Under the pieces are notes generated by a model. The model saw nothing but the letters and a program-made list of their open reading frames with translations. It ran no database searches and was not told where the DNA came from. Shown piece after piece: positions 33,944 through 44,059 of a stretch of DNA of 64,000 nucleotides (position 1 is the stretch's first letter; the number at the start of each line of letters is the position of its first letter). The stretch is from contig JBAXTE010000002.1 in assembly GCA_037130365.1 (NCBI GenBank), positions 1 through 64,000 of the forward strand. The letters are read 5' to 3'. The translations under genes and the position numbers were made by a program. This DNA is from JBAXTE01 sp037130365 (GTDB lineage Bacteria > Bacteroidota > Bacteroidia > Bacteroidales > WCHB1-69).

Positions 33944-36900
33944 CTAGAACCACCGAATTAATTCAAAATCTTGACGATGCGCTAAGTTACTATTTTTAGC
34001 ATAAATTCTGAATACATAATCGTAAACACCAGCGTTAATAGCAGGAACTTTGCATGAAAAGACTGAATAGTTGGAACTTTCTGGTTGAAATTCTAAATCA
34101 AATTTCTTATAAATTGAATCAATTTTATCGTTTACTTTTCTAGCAAAAAGAATCTCAATACCAATGTCTTCGGGCGAAATCGACCCTAAATCAACCGTTA
34201 CTGTTGCATGAAAATGGTCGCCCAATGATAATGGATTTTGCTCTGAGTTTGGAACATCAATTCTTAAAATTTCGATTGCATCCCACGAGGTTAGCATTTT
34301 TTGTTTCCAGCGTGAAATCTTATACGCCATATCGAAATTATTCTCCGAAATATGCTCATATCTATCGAATAAAATTCCATAGAATTTATCGTAATAATCA
34401 TCTAATTGACGCTTCATGGTGAACATTGGAGAAATCTCGGCAAATGTTTTACGCACATGAGAAAGCCATGCTTCCGAAATATTTTCTTCGTTTCGTTGAT
34501 AAAATGTAGGTGCAATTTCGTCTTCGATTTTGTTATAGATGGTTTCTGCATCTAAAACATCTTGAAAGTCGTTATTATCGTAAGTGACTTCTTCTTTCAA
34601 CGCCCAACCAGCGCCTGGAGTGTAACCTTCAGCCCACCAGCCATCGAGCACGCTAAAGTTAAGAACGCCATTCATAATTGCTTTTTCGCCACTGGTTCCA
34701 GATGCTTCTAGCGGACGAGTTGGCGTATTTAACCAAATATCGCAACCCGAAATTAGGTGTTTGGCAATATTCATATCGTAGTTTTCGATAAAAATTACTT
34801 TGCCAATAAACTCCTTCATGCGGCTAACTTCAATGATTCGTTTTATCAAATCTTGTCCAGCTTTATCATGTGGATGCGCTTTCCCAGCATAAATAAACTG
34901 AACCGGACGCGTTGCATGATTGATTAATGCCGATAGCTTTTCTAAATCACTGAATAACAGATGCGCTCTTTTGTAGGTTGCAAAACGACGAGCAAACCCT
35001 ATAGTTAGCACATCACTTCTAAGATTATCAATTGCATCAAACAGCAACTTTGGATTTTCCTGACGACGTGTCATATCTTGAGCCAAACGAATCTTCAGAT
35101 AATCAATCATTTCTGCTCGCATTTCGTTGCGTAAGTTCCATAAACGAGCATCAGGAACATCATAAATCTTTTTCCAATGTTCTTTATTCGATTGATCGTT
35201 TAAGAATTTTTCTCCAAAATACTCTCGATGCAACTGTTGCCAACGTTTATGAGTCCAAGTTGGGTAGTGAACACCATTTGTAACATAGCCAATATGTAAC
35301 TCTTCGGTAAAATAACCTTTGTACAAATCTTTAAACATTTCTCGAGTAACTCTGCCATGAATTTTACTTACTGCATTAACTTCTTGTGAAAGTTTTACAG
35401 CTAAAACACTCATCGAAAAACGCTCATTGCTATTGTTTTCGTGCATTCTACCCAAGTTCATAAACGCTTCCCAATTGATGTTTAATTTAGCAGGATAGTG
35501 CGACATGTAAACACGTAGCATATCTTCCGTAAAACAATCGTGGCCCGCTGGAACTGGTGTGTGTGTAGTAAATAACGATGATGCTCTTACAATTTCAACG
35601 CCTTGTGAAAAAGAGAAATTGTTTTGTTGTAAAATATTTTTCAACCGTTCAATCACTGCAAATGCAGCATGACCTTCGTTATAATGGAATAAGGTTGGAT
35701 TTTCGTTTAAGCTGTTGATGGCTAAAACGCCTCCAATACCAAGTAGAATTTCTTGTTTTAGGCGGTTTTCCCAATCACCACCATATAAACTTGCGGTAAT
35801 TTTTCGGTCGGCTTCGTTATTATCTGCAAAATCGGTATCCAAAAGGTAAAGCGGAATTCGACCTACATCTACTCGCCAAATTTTAGCATACAAGGTTCGA
35901 CCAGGAAATGGAATTCCAATTTTCATCCAATTTCCTTCGCTGTCGCGTTGAGGATTGATTGGAAGATGAGAGAATTTTTGTGGATAATAATTGTCAATTT
36001 GATCCCCAGAATTTGAAATTTGTTGACTAAAATAGCCATATCGGTAAAGTAAGCCAATTCCTATTAAATTCACATTGCTATCGCTGGCTTGTTTGAGATA
36101 ATCGCCTGCCAACATTCCCAATCCGCCCGAAAATATTTTCAAGGAATCGTGAAGTCCGTATTCCATGCTAAAGTAAGCAACTTTTTCACCTTCAACATCG
36201 CTCTTTTTAGCCATATAAGCGCAAAAATCATCATAAACTTTAGCTAATTTTTTCAAAAACTGTGGATTCTTTGCAAGCTCTTCATATTTTTCGATGGAAA
36301 GTGATTCAATCATCGAAATTGGATTATGTTGATGTTTTGTCCAAAGTTGCTCATCAATCATTTCGAAAAGTTCAACCGCTTCGTAATTCCACACCCACCA
36401 AAGATTTTTAGTAAGCTCTTGCAACGGTTTTAAGGCTTCGGGGAGATTAATCGAAATTAAAATTTTTCGCCATTCGGCTTCAACAAAATTAACTTGTTCG
36501 GTAATGGGTTCCGAAATACTCAACTTGGTTTTATAAACATCAAAACGCGATAACGCCTTAATTAGGGCTGAATTATATGCATCGTAATATACTTTTATTA
36601 CATTACACCAATGGGTTGATTTTCCTATCTTCAGGGCTTTTTCTCTAATTTCTTTAATCCCATTATTATCCAATTTTGAAAAATCACAAATGCTTTGAGC
36701 CAATTCGTTTATGGTATCTTCAATATTTTCATGATCTCTATTGATAACTTTTACGGCATTTTGAGTATCATCAAATTGCTCTTTTACCCAAAGTCCAAAT
36801 CCTGAAAGTGAGGTTGTTACTGTAGGAATTCCAAGTCCAACGCTCTCTTGCGAAGAGTATCCCCAAGGTTCGTAAAGTGATGGAAATAAGGTTAAGTCGA

Positions 36901-38173
36901 ACCCCGAAACTAAATCATAATACGAAGTGTTAATAATTCCATCGTCGCCATTTAAGTAGGTTGGAATATAAATTACTTTTACTTTATCGTCGATTTTGTT
37001 ATGCAGATTATTTTGAATAAATGAATGAACAATTGGATTTACATCATAATCAAAAATCCAGTGGGTTAAATAATCGTCAACTGCAGGTTCTGGGTATGAT
37101 TCAACACGTTCTAAATCCAAATCTTGGCGAAATCCACAGGTATTTGATGGAACAATAAAAAAAGCTACTACATCGCCTTTAAATTCAGGCTTTTGATTGA
37201 GTCGACCCAAAGCGTCGATTAAAACGTCGTAGCCTTTGTTTTTAAACTCATTTCGTCCTCCCGAATGAATAAAAATGGTGTCATCCGAAATTTCACGTTT
37301 TAGGACTGCTCGCGCCACTTTTCGTAATATTTTCCGAGCTTCAATTCGCTTTTCCTGAAGTGCTTGAGGTGTAGCTATAAAAGTATTTTCGAATCCATTT
37401 GGGGTAATAAAATCGGCGGGTTTATTATAAAAAAGTTCACATTCTTTATTACTGATACTGCTCACTGTAGTGAAGCAATCGGCATTTTCTGCTAACAATT
37501 TTTCTAAAGAAAATTTTGCTCTAATTTGGTATTGAAATGAGAGCATTTCGGGATCGATGGTCTCATTTAAGTTTAAAAGTTGAACATCATTTTTTGCCAA
37601 TGATTTTCCTAATGTTGTACCGTGTGAAGTATAAACAGTGGCAACTTGAGGAACCTCTTTCTTTAAATATAAAATTCCTGCACCCGAAGTCCATTCGTTA
37701 AAATGAGCCACAATTTTATCTTGAGCTGCAACATTGTATTGCCAAAAGTTTTCGATGACTTTTCCAGTAGCATAACCAAAAATCGTAGGTTCTAAAAAGT
37801 CCCATTGTCCCGAGATGGAATCCAATTGATAGGTTTTCCAAAAATCGGCTAAAATAGCATCTTTAGAGATAATAAAAGAGGAAAAATCGACTAAAATTAC
37901 AATCGGTTTTCCCTGAATATTCCATCGCCCAACGCGAATTTTCAACTTCGATTGCTCGGCAAAAGCACGCCAGTTTTTTAATAATTTTTTATCTTCAATA
38001 AATTCGGGATTGTCTTTGGTCTCTTTCCAAACATCGGGTCCAATTAGGATATAGTTATCGTTAAATTCTTTGGTTAATGTATTCGCTTTAGTAGAAAGTA
38101 CAGTGTGCATGCCGCCCACTTTGTTGCAAACTTCCCATCCAATTTCAAAAATATAATCTGGCTTGTTGTTCAT
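33944..38173 (-). CDS. Fused glycogen synthase (GT3) and alpha-glucan phosphorylase (GT35)
   Basis: 1409 residues. Residues ~1-540 are a GT3 glycogen synthase (FEIGWEVCNKVGGMHTV; SLYEPWGYSSQESVGLGIP; TTSLSGFG), the type known from yeast and animals and from some Bacteroidota. Residues ~570-1409 are a GT35 alpha-glucan phosphorylase: NLWWVWNYEA, YFSMEYGLHDSLKIFSGGLG, AGKAHPHDKAGQ, and the PLP-lysine region ASGTSGEKAIMNGVLN, DGWWAEGY. One protein would thus both add glucose to and phosphorolyse glycogen. It is the last gene of the glycogen operon, 141 nt after the GH57 gene. The frame is unbroken, so the fusion is real. Confidence 0.93.
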   Translation of the reverse strand: MNNKPDYIFEIGWEVCNKVGGMHTVLSTKANTLTKEFNDNYILIGPDVWKETKDNPEFIEDKKLLKNWRAFAEQSKLKIRVGRWNIQGKPIVILVDFSSFIISKDAILADFWKTYQLDSISGQWDFLEPTIFGYATGKVIENFWQYNVAAQDKIVAHFNEWTSGAGILYLKKEVPQVATVYTSHGTTLGKSLAKNDVQLLNLNETIDPEMLSFQYQIRAKFSLEKLLAENADCFTTVSSISNKECELFYNKPADFITPNGFENTFIATPQALQEKRIEARKILRKVARAVLKREISDDTIFIHSGGRNEFKNKGYDVLIDALGRLNQKPEFKGDVVAFFIVPSNTCGFRQDLDLERVESYPEPAVDDYLTHWIFDYDVNPIVHSFIQNNLHNKIDDKVKVIYIPTYLNGDDGIINTSYYDLVSGFDLTLFPSLYEPWGYSSQESVGLGIPTVTTSLSGFGLWVKEQFDDTQNAVKVINRDHENIEDTINELAQSICDFSKLDNNGIKEIREKALKIGKSTHWCNVIKVYYDAYNSALIKALSRFDVYKTKLSISEPITEQVNFVEAEWRKILISINLPEALKPLQELTKNLWWVWNYEAVELFEMIDEQLWTKHQHNPISMIESLSIEKYEELAKNPQFLKKLAKVYDDFCAYMAKKSDVEGEKVAYFSMEYGLHDSLKIFSGGLGMLAGDYLKQASDSNVNLIGIGLLYRYGYFSQQISNSGDQIDNYYPQKFSHLPINPQRDSEGNWMKIGIPFPGRTLYAKIWRVDVGRIPLYLLDTDFADNNEADRKITASLYGGDWENRLKQEILLGIGGVLAINSLNENPTLFHYNEGHAAFAVIERLKNILQQNNFSFSQGVEIVRASSLFTTHTPVPAGHDCFTEDMLRVYMSHYPAKLNINWEAFMNLGRMHENNSNERFSMSVLAVKLSQEVNAVSKIHGRVTREMFKDLYKGYFTEELHIGYVTNGVHYPTWTHKRWQQLHREYFGEKFLNDQSNKEHWKKIYDVPDARLWNLRNEMRAEMIDYLKIRLAQDMTRRQENPKLLFDAIDNLRSDVLTIGFARRFATYKRAHLLFSDLEKLSALINHATRPVQFIYAGKAHPHDKAGQDLIKRIIEVSRMKEFIGKVIFIENYDMNIAKHLISGCDIWLNTPTRPLEASGTSGEKAIMNGVLNFSVLDGWWAEGYTPGAGWALKEEVTYDNNDFQDVLDAETIYNKIEDEIAPTFYQRNEENISEAWLSHVRKTFAEISPMFTMKRQLDDYYDKFYGILFDRYEHISENNFDMAYKISRWKQKMLTSWDAIEILRIDVPNSEQNPLSLGDHFHATVTVDLGSISPEDIGIEILFARKVNDKIDSIYKKFDLEFQPESSNYSVFSCKVPAINAGVYDYVFRIYAKNSNLAHRQDFELIRWF

Positions 38174-38314
38174 TATAATAGTTAATTGTTTTTATTAGAA
38201 TTATGAAGTAAGAATTAAGAAGTAAGAATTCCTTTAACTTCATCACAAATTGTTCAATATATCGCATTTGAAGAGACTTTGCAACGATATAATAAACAAA
38301 ATATGTTGATATTA

Positions 38315-39607
38315 TTACTTTTTTGATTTGCTTTTAACACGCTTTACCTCAGTTTTTACAATCTCCTTTTTGGATGATTTCACTGCCTTTTTAGGCTTTT
38401 CTTCCACCGCTATCGGTTGATTATTCGATTCTGTTTTAGCAGCTTCTTCAAGACGAAGAATAAAGTCGGAAAGCACATTCATATAGTTGATGTAAGCTTC
38501 GTAAGGCGAGTTGTAAGCGTTAAAATATTTATGTACATCTCCGTCTGAGAACCATTTTGTGCACATATAATAAAAATGATCGCTAGATTGAAGCAATTCC
38601 CAATCGCGAAGTAACGCAGGATTATTTACTTTATAAACTTCTTTTTCAAGAGAATAAAGGTGCTTAAATGCATCATCTTGAAGTTCGTTGCCTAGCCATG
38701 CGGTAGTATCCCGTTCTTCGTCGGCCCATGATATTGGCGAAGGAACGTGAATTGGAGCCACAGGTTGTAGCGAAGCAGAAACTTCGGATGGGGTATTGAA
38801 TGTGAAGTTCGTTTTGCTCAAAATTGCTCCTGGCAACGATTTCATAAATTCAAAAATACCCGTTTCTGCCCATTGATGTTCGCCAAAAGTTTCATAATCC
38901 ATAAATAAATTTACGCACTCTTGTTGAGCAGGAATTTCGTTGAGCCACGATGTAAATTTATCCGCAGACATTGATTGAGTAGCAAATCGGAAGGAAATAT
39001 CATCGCTGAGTTCGTAATTGCGAGTAAGAATTTTTAGCTTTGGATTGATGGAATTGCAATATAAAAAGTTAGGACTTTTCCATCCTAAGATATGTTTTGC
39101 ACCTTCGGCTAACATGGTTTTAAATCCCATATTCGCAACCATTTCGCCAATGGTATCGGAATAAATAAGCTCAGTATTCCGGAATGTTTCAGGATTTTGT
39201 CCAAATAAAGATTTTATTTTTTGTCGATGTTTTTCAACTTGTTTTTCAAATTCATCTTTGCTAATCAACGAGGATAAACTATGTGCATACGTTTCAGCAA
39301 TAAACTCTACTGAACCCGTGGCTGCCAACTTTTTAAAGCTTTCAATTACTTCGGGAGCATAAAATTCAAATTGGTCAAGCGCCATTCCTGAGATCGAATA
39401 ACTTACCTTAAACCGAGAGCCAAATTCCTTAATTAAATTTAGAATCAATTCATTCATAGGAATATAGCACTTATCGGCAATACGTTTTACTAAATATTGA
39501 TTTTGATATTCATTAAAATAGTAATGATTGCTTCCCATATCAAAAAAACGGTAGGTGTTTAATCGAAAAGGTTGGTGAACTTGAAAATAGAAACAGATAG
39601 ATCTCAT
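38315..39607 (-). CDS. GH57 family glucan hydrolase or transferase
   Basis: 430 residues. Motifs include FYFQVHQPFRLNTYRFFD (substrate-site His), FIAETYAHSL with the nucleophile Glu (near 122), FRNTELIYSD, and NLFMDYETFGEHQ with the acid Asp (near 215). It is an alpha-amylase-like member of GH57 and cleaves or transfers alpha-1,4 (or 1,6) glucan. The Lys-rich tail (KKAVKSSKKEIVKTEVKR) is low-complexity. It lies 20 nt after the GT4 gene and belongs to the glycogen operon. Confidence 0.9.
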   Translation of the reverse strand: MRSICFYFQVHQPFRLNTYRFFDMGSNHYYFNEYQNQYLVKRIADKCYIPMNELILNLIKEFGSRFKVSYSISGMALDQFEFYAPEVIESFKKLAATGSVEFIAETYAHSLSSLISKDEFEKQVEKHRQKIKSLFGQNPETFRNTELIYSDTIGEMVANMGFKTMLAEGAKHILGWKSPNFLYCNSINPKLKILTRNYELSDDISFRFATQSMSADKFTSWLNEIPAQQECVNLFMDYETFGEHQWAETGIFEFMKSLPGAILSKTNFTFNTPSEVSASLQPVAPIHVPSPISWADEERDTTAWLGNELQDDAFKHLYSLEKEVYKVNNPALLRDWELLQSSDHFYYMCTKWFSDGDVHKYFNAYNSPYEAYINYMNVLSDFILRLEEAAKTESNNQPIAVEEKPKKAVKSSKKEIVKTEVKRVKSKSKK

Positions 39608-39627
39608 ATCGTTGAATTTATCGTTGA

Positions 39628-40908
39628 TTACACTAATGAATTATAAATATTTTTTAGTTTAAAAGCTGCATTTTCCCATAAAAGGCTATCTACTTCTGAT
39701 TTGCCATAATGTTGAAACATTTTTGGGAGTGCATCATAATGAAGTAATCCCCAGATTGCATCTGCCATTGCTTCCACATCCCAGAAATCTACTTTTAATG
39801 CGTGCGTGAGGATTTCGGCAACTCCCGATTGCTTTGAAATCACTACCGGAACACTGCTTCGCATGGCTTCGAGTGGCGAAATTCCAAATGGTTCAGAAAC
39901 CGATGGCATAACATAAACATCGCTCAGTGCAAACATTTTATCCACCTCTTTGCCACGCAAAAATCCAGTAAAATGGAATCGATGACCGATGCGTAACTGC
40001 GCAACACGACGAATTACTTTGGGCATCATATCGCCATCACCAGCCAAAACAAAATGAACATCGGGGTCGCGTTGAAGGATTTTATGTGCTGCTTCCACAA
40101 AATATTCTGGACCTTTTTGGTAAGTAACTCTACCTAAGAAAGTGACTACTTTGCGGTCAATTTGCTTTGAATATTCTTCTCGTTCGTGATCTAAAGTTGG
40201 TTCAACTGCATTGTGCACCGTAACCACTTTGTCGGGATTAATTCCATACTTGTCGATTACAATCTGACGCGTTAAATTACTTACGGTAACCACCACATCG
40301 GCTGCTTCCATCCCGCTACGCTCAAGTTCAAATACAACGGGGTTAACGTTTAATCCCGAACGGTCAAATTCTGTAGCGTGAACGTGAACAACCAGCGGTT
40401 TGCCAGTACATTGTTTAGCTGCAATTCCAGCGGGATAAGTCAGCCAATCGTGCGCATGAATTACATCAAAAGTTTCATTTTTAGCAATAGAACCAGCCAC
40501 AATAGCGTATCGAGCGACTTCTTCCATTAAGTTCTTGCCATATTTTCCCGAAAACTCATATTTCCGTTTATAAATGGAGCCTTCACTAAATTCAGTCTCT
40601 TTTTCTTGCTGGTTAAGCATGGTATAGTATTCATCTTCACCAACATAAGGAATAAGATTAGAACCAACCTCAATAAATGTGAGTTGTTTCCAAAATTCGG
40701 TAAGCTTTGCATATCGCAAATCAATTTCAACATCAGAAGCATTCACTAATCGGATTGCCTCTTGACTTTCGTCGCCATACGCTTTAGGAACTACAAAAAT
40801 TACTTCCATTCCTTGTTTCATCATCCCTTTGGTGAGTCCGAAACATGCAGTTCCTAAGCCTCCAGCAATATGGGGTGGAAATTCCCATCCAAACATTAGA
40901 ATTTTCAT
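39628..40908 (-). CDS. GT4-type glycosyltransferase (glycogen-synthase-like)
   Basis: 426 residues. The N-terminal Rossmann half begins MKILMFGWEFPPHIAGGLG, with the donor-binding GGLG loop, then HAHDWLTYPAG. The C-terminal half has FLGRVTYQKGPEYF, DVYVMPSVSEPFGISPLEAM (E-x7-E motif) and GVAEIL. It transfers a glucosyl residue, probably in glycogen or maltodextrin synthesis given its operon partners. Its start overlaps the debranching-enzyme stop by 4 nt, indicating coupled translation. Confidence 0.9.
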   Translation of the reverse strand: MKILMFGWEFPPHIAGGLGTACFGLTKGMMKQGMEVIFVVPKAYGDESQEAIRLVNASDVEIDLRYAKLTEFWKQLTFIEVGSNLIPYVGEDEYYTMLNQQEKETEFSEGSIYKRKYEFSGKYGKNLMEEVARYAIVAGSIAKNETFDVIHAHDWLTYPAGIAAKQCTGKPLVVHVHATEFDRSGLNVNPVVFELERSGMEAADVVVTVSNLTRQIVIDKYGINPDKVVTVHNAVEPTLDHEREEYSKQIDRKVVTFLGRVTYQKGPEYFVEAAHKILQRDPDVHFVLAGDGDMMPKVIRRVAQLRIGHRFHFTGFLRGKEVDKMFALSDVYVMPSVSEPFGISPLEAMRSSVPVVISKQSGVAEILTHALKVDFWDVEAMADAIWGLLHYDALPKMFQHYGKSEVDSLLWENAAFKLKNIYNSLV

Positions 40909-42866
40909 ATTCGTGGGGATTCAGATTCATATTTTTGAATAATAAACTTGGCTCGTAATAGCTCTGCAACGCTTATTGCTTGAGAAATTGCTCCACCGGG
41001 TTTGTGTGGAGGATCGCCATCGAAGAGTTCGGAAATGGTTCCCAATCCGTGATCCATTATGGTCTCTTCAAATCCTTCGTAATATCGTTTAATCATGCTC
41101 AATTTGCTATGTTTGTGAACGGCAAGATAACCTTCCACAAAATGGCCAAAGATCCATGGGAACACTGTTCCTTGATGAAATGCTTCGTCGCGATCAAACT
41201 GATTTCCCTGATAAGCTCCTTTATATCGAGGATCGTTGGGAGATAAGGTGCGAACACCTCGTTCGGTAAGTAATTCTACCTTAATTTTTTCTAAAATCAG
41301 CTCACGAATTTTTTCACTAAGTGGCGAAAAAGGCAGTGATGTGGCTAGAATCATATTTGGACGAACACTCCAATCTTGAACTCCTTGATTTACAACATCG
41401 CAGAGATAACCCATTTTTTTACTCCAGAAAGTGTCTTTAAATACATCTGGGAATTTATCGGCAATTGGTTTCCACTCTTTGATAAAATCTTTATCTTTCG
41501 CAATGGTTGCCATTTCGAGTGAATACATAATGGCATTATACCAAAGTGCGTTTACTTCTACAGCACAGCCATATCTTCCGGTTATTGGTTTTCCATTCGC
41601 ATACGCATTCATCCATGTGAGCGCTAAGCCTTGATCGTCGCAACAAATCAGCCCATTGTCGAGCATTTTAATTCCAAAATCAGTTCCCGATTTGTAAGCA
41701 CTAAGAATTTGTTTTATAGTTCGGCTATAACTCGGCCAAATTTCCTGATTGGAATTGGTGAAATAGGAGTACTGTTGCAGCGCCCAAAAGAACCAAAGTG
41801 AGGTATCTGCAGAGTGATAATTGGCATAGATTCCGGAACCAATATTTGGAAAAAAAGCACCTTTAATCTCCGCAACCATAGAATCGATTACATTTTTTGC
41901 AAGTACAAAATCGCCCGTAACTAAGGCTAATCCTGGCAACGCCATAAAAGTATCTCTACCAATTCGGTCGTACCAAGGATAACCGGCAATAATTTCAGTT
42001 TTTTTGCCTTGTTTTACAAAAAATTGTTGAGCAGCATTTCTGAGATTATTTTCAAAACAATTTCGTGGAATTCTATATTTTAGCTCGGTAGCAAACGCTT
42101 TTTTTAAGGTTGTAGGATCAATTTCTTGGGTGCCTGCTGACACTAAAATGCTTTCTCCTTTTTTTATCGAAACTTCAAAATATCCAGGAACTAGCAAATC
42201 TTCATACGCTTCGTATCCACGATTTATCTCTTCGGTATACTCAAAATCATGATACCAATCGGGTGTGTGAATATATTCGGCTTGTTTAGAAAGTTGTAAG
42301 TATAAATGGGTGTAGCCGTTATATAACTTCATCCGAATTCCTTTTGGAACAGGTTCGTAATGTGTATCAGCGTCTACATTGCTTTTGGTAAGCGTGTGAA
42401 TATTGCGAAATGCAAGATATGGTTTTAATCGAAGAATTGTTTCTGAGTGAGCCTCTACCAAGGTATAGCGAATAAGAACTTGATCTGATTTTGAAGAAAA
42501 CACCAATTCTTTGGTAAGCACAACACCCCCAACTCGGTATTCGATTTTTGGAATTGGCTCTACATCAAAACGATGAACATATTTGTTTCCTTTTGGAGAA
42601 TAATGCCCACCACGGTAGCGATGAATTCCGAAATTAAAAGCAGTTCCATGCTGGATTATGGTTTCGTCGAGGGATGATAATAAGATATGATGCTGTCCAT
42701 CGAGAGCTGGTTGCTCTACGGCCAATAATCCATGATACTTTCTGGTGTTACATCCGATAATTGTTTGACATGCAAAAGCGCCTCCTCTATTTGCGCGTAA
42801 AACCTCCCGATTTAACACAAATTCCAGATTTACAACCTGTTGTTTCTCAAACTTGATATATGACAT
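40905..42866 (-). CDS. Amylo-alpha-1,6-glucosidase (glycogen debranching enzyme)
   Basis: 653 residues from the start at 42866. An extra 16 upstream residues do not look family-like. The N-terminal domain (ANRGGAFACQTIIGCNTRKYHGLL) is of the GDE_N type. The C-terminal (alpha/alpha)6 barrel shows YPWYDRIGRDTFMALPGL, SLWFFWALQQY, VEVNALWYNA and QGTVFPWIFGHF. It removes alpha-1,6 branches from glycogen. It is the first gene of the operon debranching-GT4-GH57-GT3/GT35 on the minus strand. Confidence 0.92.
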   Translation of the reverse strand: MSYIKFEKQQVVNLEFVLNREVLRANRGGAFACQTIIGCNTRKYHGLLAVEQPALDGQHHILLSSLDETIIQHGTAFNFGIHRYRGGHYSPKGNKYVHRFDVEPIPKIEYRVGGVVLTKELVFSSKSDQVLIRYTLVEAHSETILRLKPYLAFRNIHTLTKSNVDADTHYEPVPKGIRMKLYNGYTHLYLQLSKQAEYIHTPDWYHDFEYTEEINRGYEAYEDLLVPGYFEVSIKKGESILVSAGTQEIDPTTLKKAFATELKYRIPRNCFENNLRNAAQQFFVKQGKKTEIIAGYPWYDRIGRDTFMALPGLALVTGDFVLAKNVIDSMVAEIKGAFFPNIGSGIYANYHSADTSLWFFWALQQYSYFTNSNQEIWPSYSRTIKQILSAYKSGTDFGIKMLDNGLICCDDQGLALTWMNAYANGKPITGRYGCAVEVNALWYNAIMYSLEMATIAKDKDFIKEWKPIADKFPDVFKDTFWSKKMGYLCDVVNQGVQDWSVRPNMILATSLPFSPLSEKIRELILEKIKVELLTERGVRTLSPNDPRYKGAYQGNQFDRDEAFHQGTVFPWIFGHFVEGYLAVHKHSKLSMIKRYYEGFEETIMDHGLGTISELFDGDPPHKPGGAISQAISVAELLRAKFIIQKYESESPRI

Positions 42867-43291
42867 ATAATGTTTTGTAATTTTTACAAAGATAGCAAAT
42901 TTTACAATAAACACCTACCACGATAAGACTAAATTAAAAATTGTTTAACTAAAAATTAATGATGAGTTATTGTTTTATGTATAAAATGCCTGCCGATAGC
43001 TTTGGGAAAACCTAAATTTTTGAAAGCCACCGTATAACTTGTTTCTTCACCATGCTATTTATTTACTTGTAAAGTTTCAATAAGGCTTTTGTCTAGCAAA
43101 GTATTTATTAAAAGTTACGTTAATGAATAGCTCCAAAAATTCACTTACTCGTGTTTTTTAATTCAAAGATAGATTTTCAAAGTTGGTAAAATATTTTGAG
43201 ATTTGAGATTGAAAAATATTATTGAAAGGTAATCTTTGGGCTGGTTTTCAACACTCAATTTTATTACACATTTACTCTGTAGTACACAAAT
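42867..43291. other. Spacer with a diverged copy of the 43-47 kb repeat
   Basis: 43174-43250 matches parts of the mosaic repeat seen at 43973, 45588 and 46927 (ttttcaaagttggtaaaat, then attgaaaggtaatctttggg). The first 300 nt has no feature I can name; it must hold the promoter of the debranching operon. Confidence 0.5.
43174..43250. repeat. Mosaic repeat, copy a
   Basis: It shares ttttcaaagtt-gtaaaatattttgag with copies c and d, and attgaaaggtaatctttggg with copies b and c. Confidence 0.6.
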
Positions 43292-43819
43292 CTAATACTC
43301 ATTCCAGAGATAAATTGCTAAAACATGCAATAGAATATAAATTACTGCAATCATTTCCCACTTTCTATTGAAACGTCTGTATTCTTTTATCAAATCTTGG
43401 TCTTCAATATACCTTAACTTTGCTTGTCTATCTTTTTGTTCATATTCTCCATACTTTCCATATTTGCGATGTAAATCTATAGCATCAGAAATATATAGAT
43501 AATCATCAACTTTTTCACTGGGAATTTTGATTCGATAATACCGCTCGGTTCTTAATCTATCGACATATAATTCAATTTTTTTAGCAAAATTGATTCCTAC
43601 TACTATAATAGCTATAACAAATAATATCAAACATATAAACGTTCTTCCATATACTGATGGAATAATTGGGAAAAGCACCATAAACAAGACCATAAATAAA
43701 GAAAAAAATGGCATAAGTACGTAATTAGGTCTCTCGGATGAATATGGAAATATTAAACTTACGCCATACATCAATGGCATAATGAATAAACGTATTACTT
43801 TTTTTATTAATGTTCTCAT
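43292..43819 (-). CDS. Membrane protein of unknown function
   Basis: 175 residues. Two or three membrane segments occupy the N-terminal part (LFMVLFMVLFPIIPSV, TFICLILFVIAIIVVGI). A charged Arg/Tyr/Lys-rich cytosolic stretch (RLRTERYYRIKIP, YGEYEQKDRQAKLRYIED) follows, then a last membrane segment (MIAVIYILLHVLAIYLW). No family is recognised. It starts 12 nt after the end of an orphan reading-frame tail (43832-44044), so it may once have been the downstream partner of a longer gene, in the manner of an immunity gene; that is a guess. Confidence 0.6.
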   Translation of the reverse strand: MRTLIKKVIRLFIMPLMYGVSLIFPYSSERPNYVLMPFFSLFMVLFMVLFPIIPSVYGRTFICLILFVIAIIVVGINFAKKIELYVDRLRTERYYRIKIPSEKVDDYLYISDAIDLHRKYGKYGEYEQKDRQAKLRYIEDQDLIKEYRRFNRKWEMIAVIYILLHVLAIYLWNEY

Positions 43820-43831
43820 ATTCGATAGTTA

Positions 43832-44044
43832 TTAATGATTTGATGGGACATTGAATGTTTGATATGATTGTGGCTGAATTCCATGCAGTTCAGCATATTT
43901 CTGATAATTTAACTTTGCATTTTCATAAACTTTTGAATCTGTATTGTTATCATCGTATTCTGATTTTGATAAATTGAAAGGCAATCTTTGGGCTGACTTT
44001 CTGTACTTTAATTCTGTAAAATCTAAAATGCGCCACTTGGTACA
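43832..44044 (-). pseudogene. Orphan C-terminal coding fragment
   Basis: A 70-codon open frame has no start of its own; it follows a stop at 44047-44045. It reads TKWRILDFTELKYRKSAQRL, then NLSKSEYDDNNTDSKVYENA and KLNYQKYAELHGIQPQSY, ending VPSNH with a stop at 43834-43832. The composition looks like a real protein C-terminus. The upstream two-fifths overlaps the mosaic repeat, suggesting that the front of the gene was replaced by a repeat copy. Confidence 0.35.
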
Positions 44045-44049
44045 TTACC
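43973..44049. repeat. Mosaic repeat, copy b
   Basis: It aligns with 45722-45800 with few differences: attgaaaggcaatctttggg, then ctttctgtactttaat and cacttggtacattacc. Confidence 0.75.
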
Positions 44050-44059
44050 TACCTTCTGC

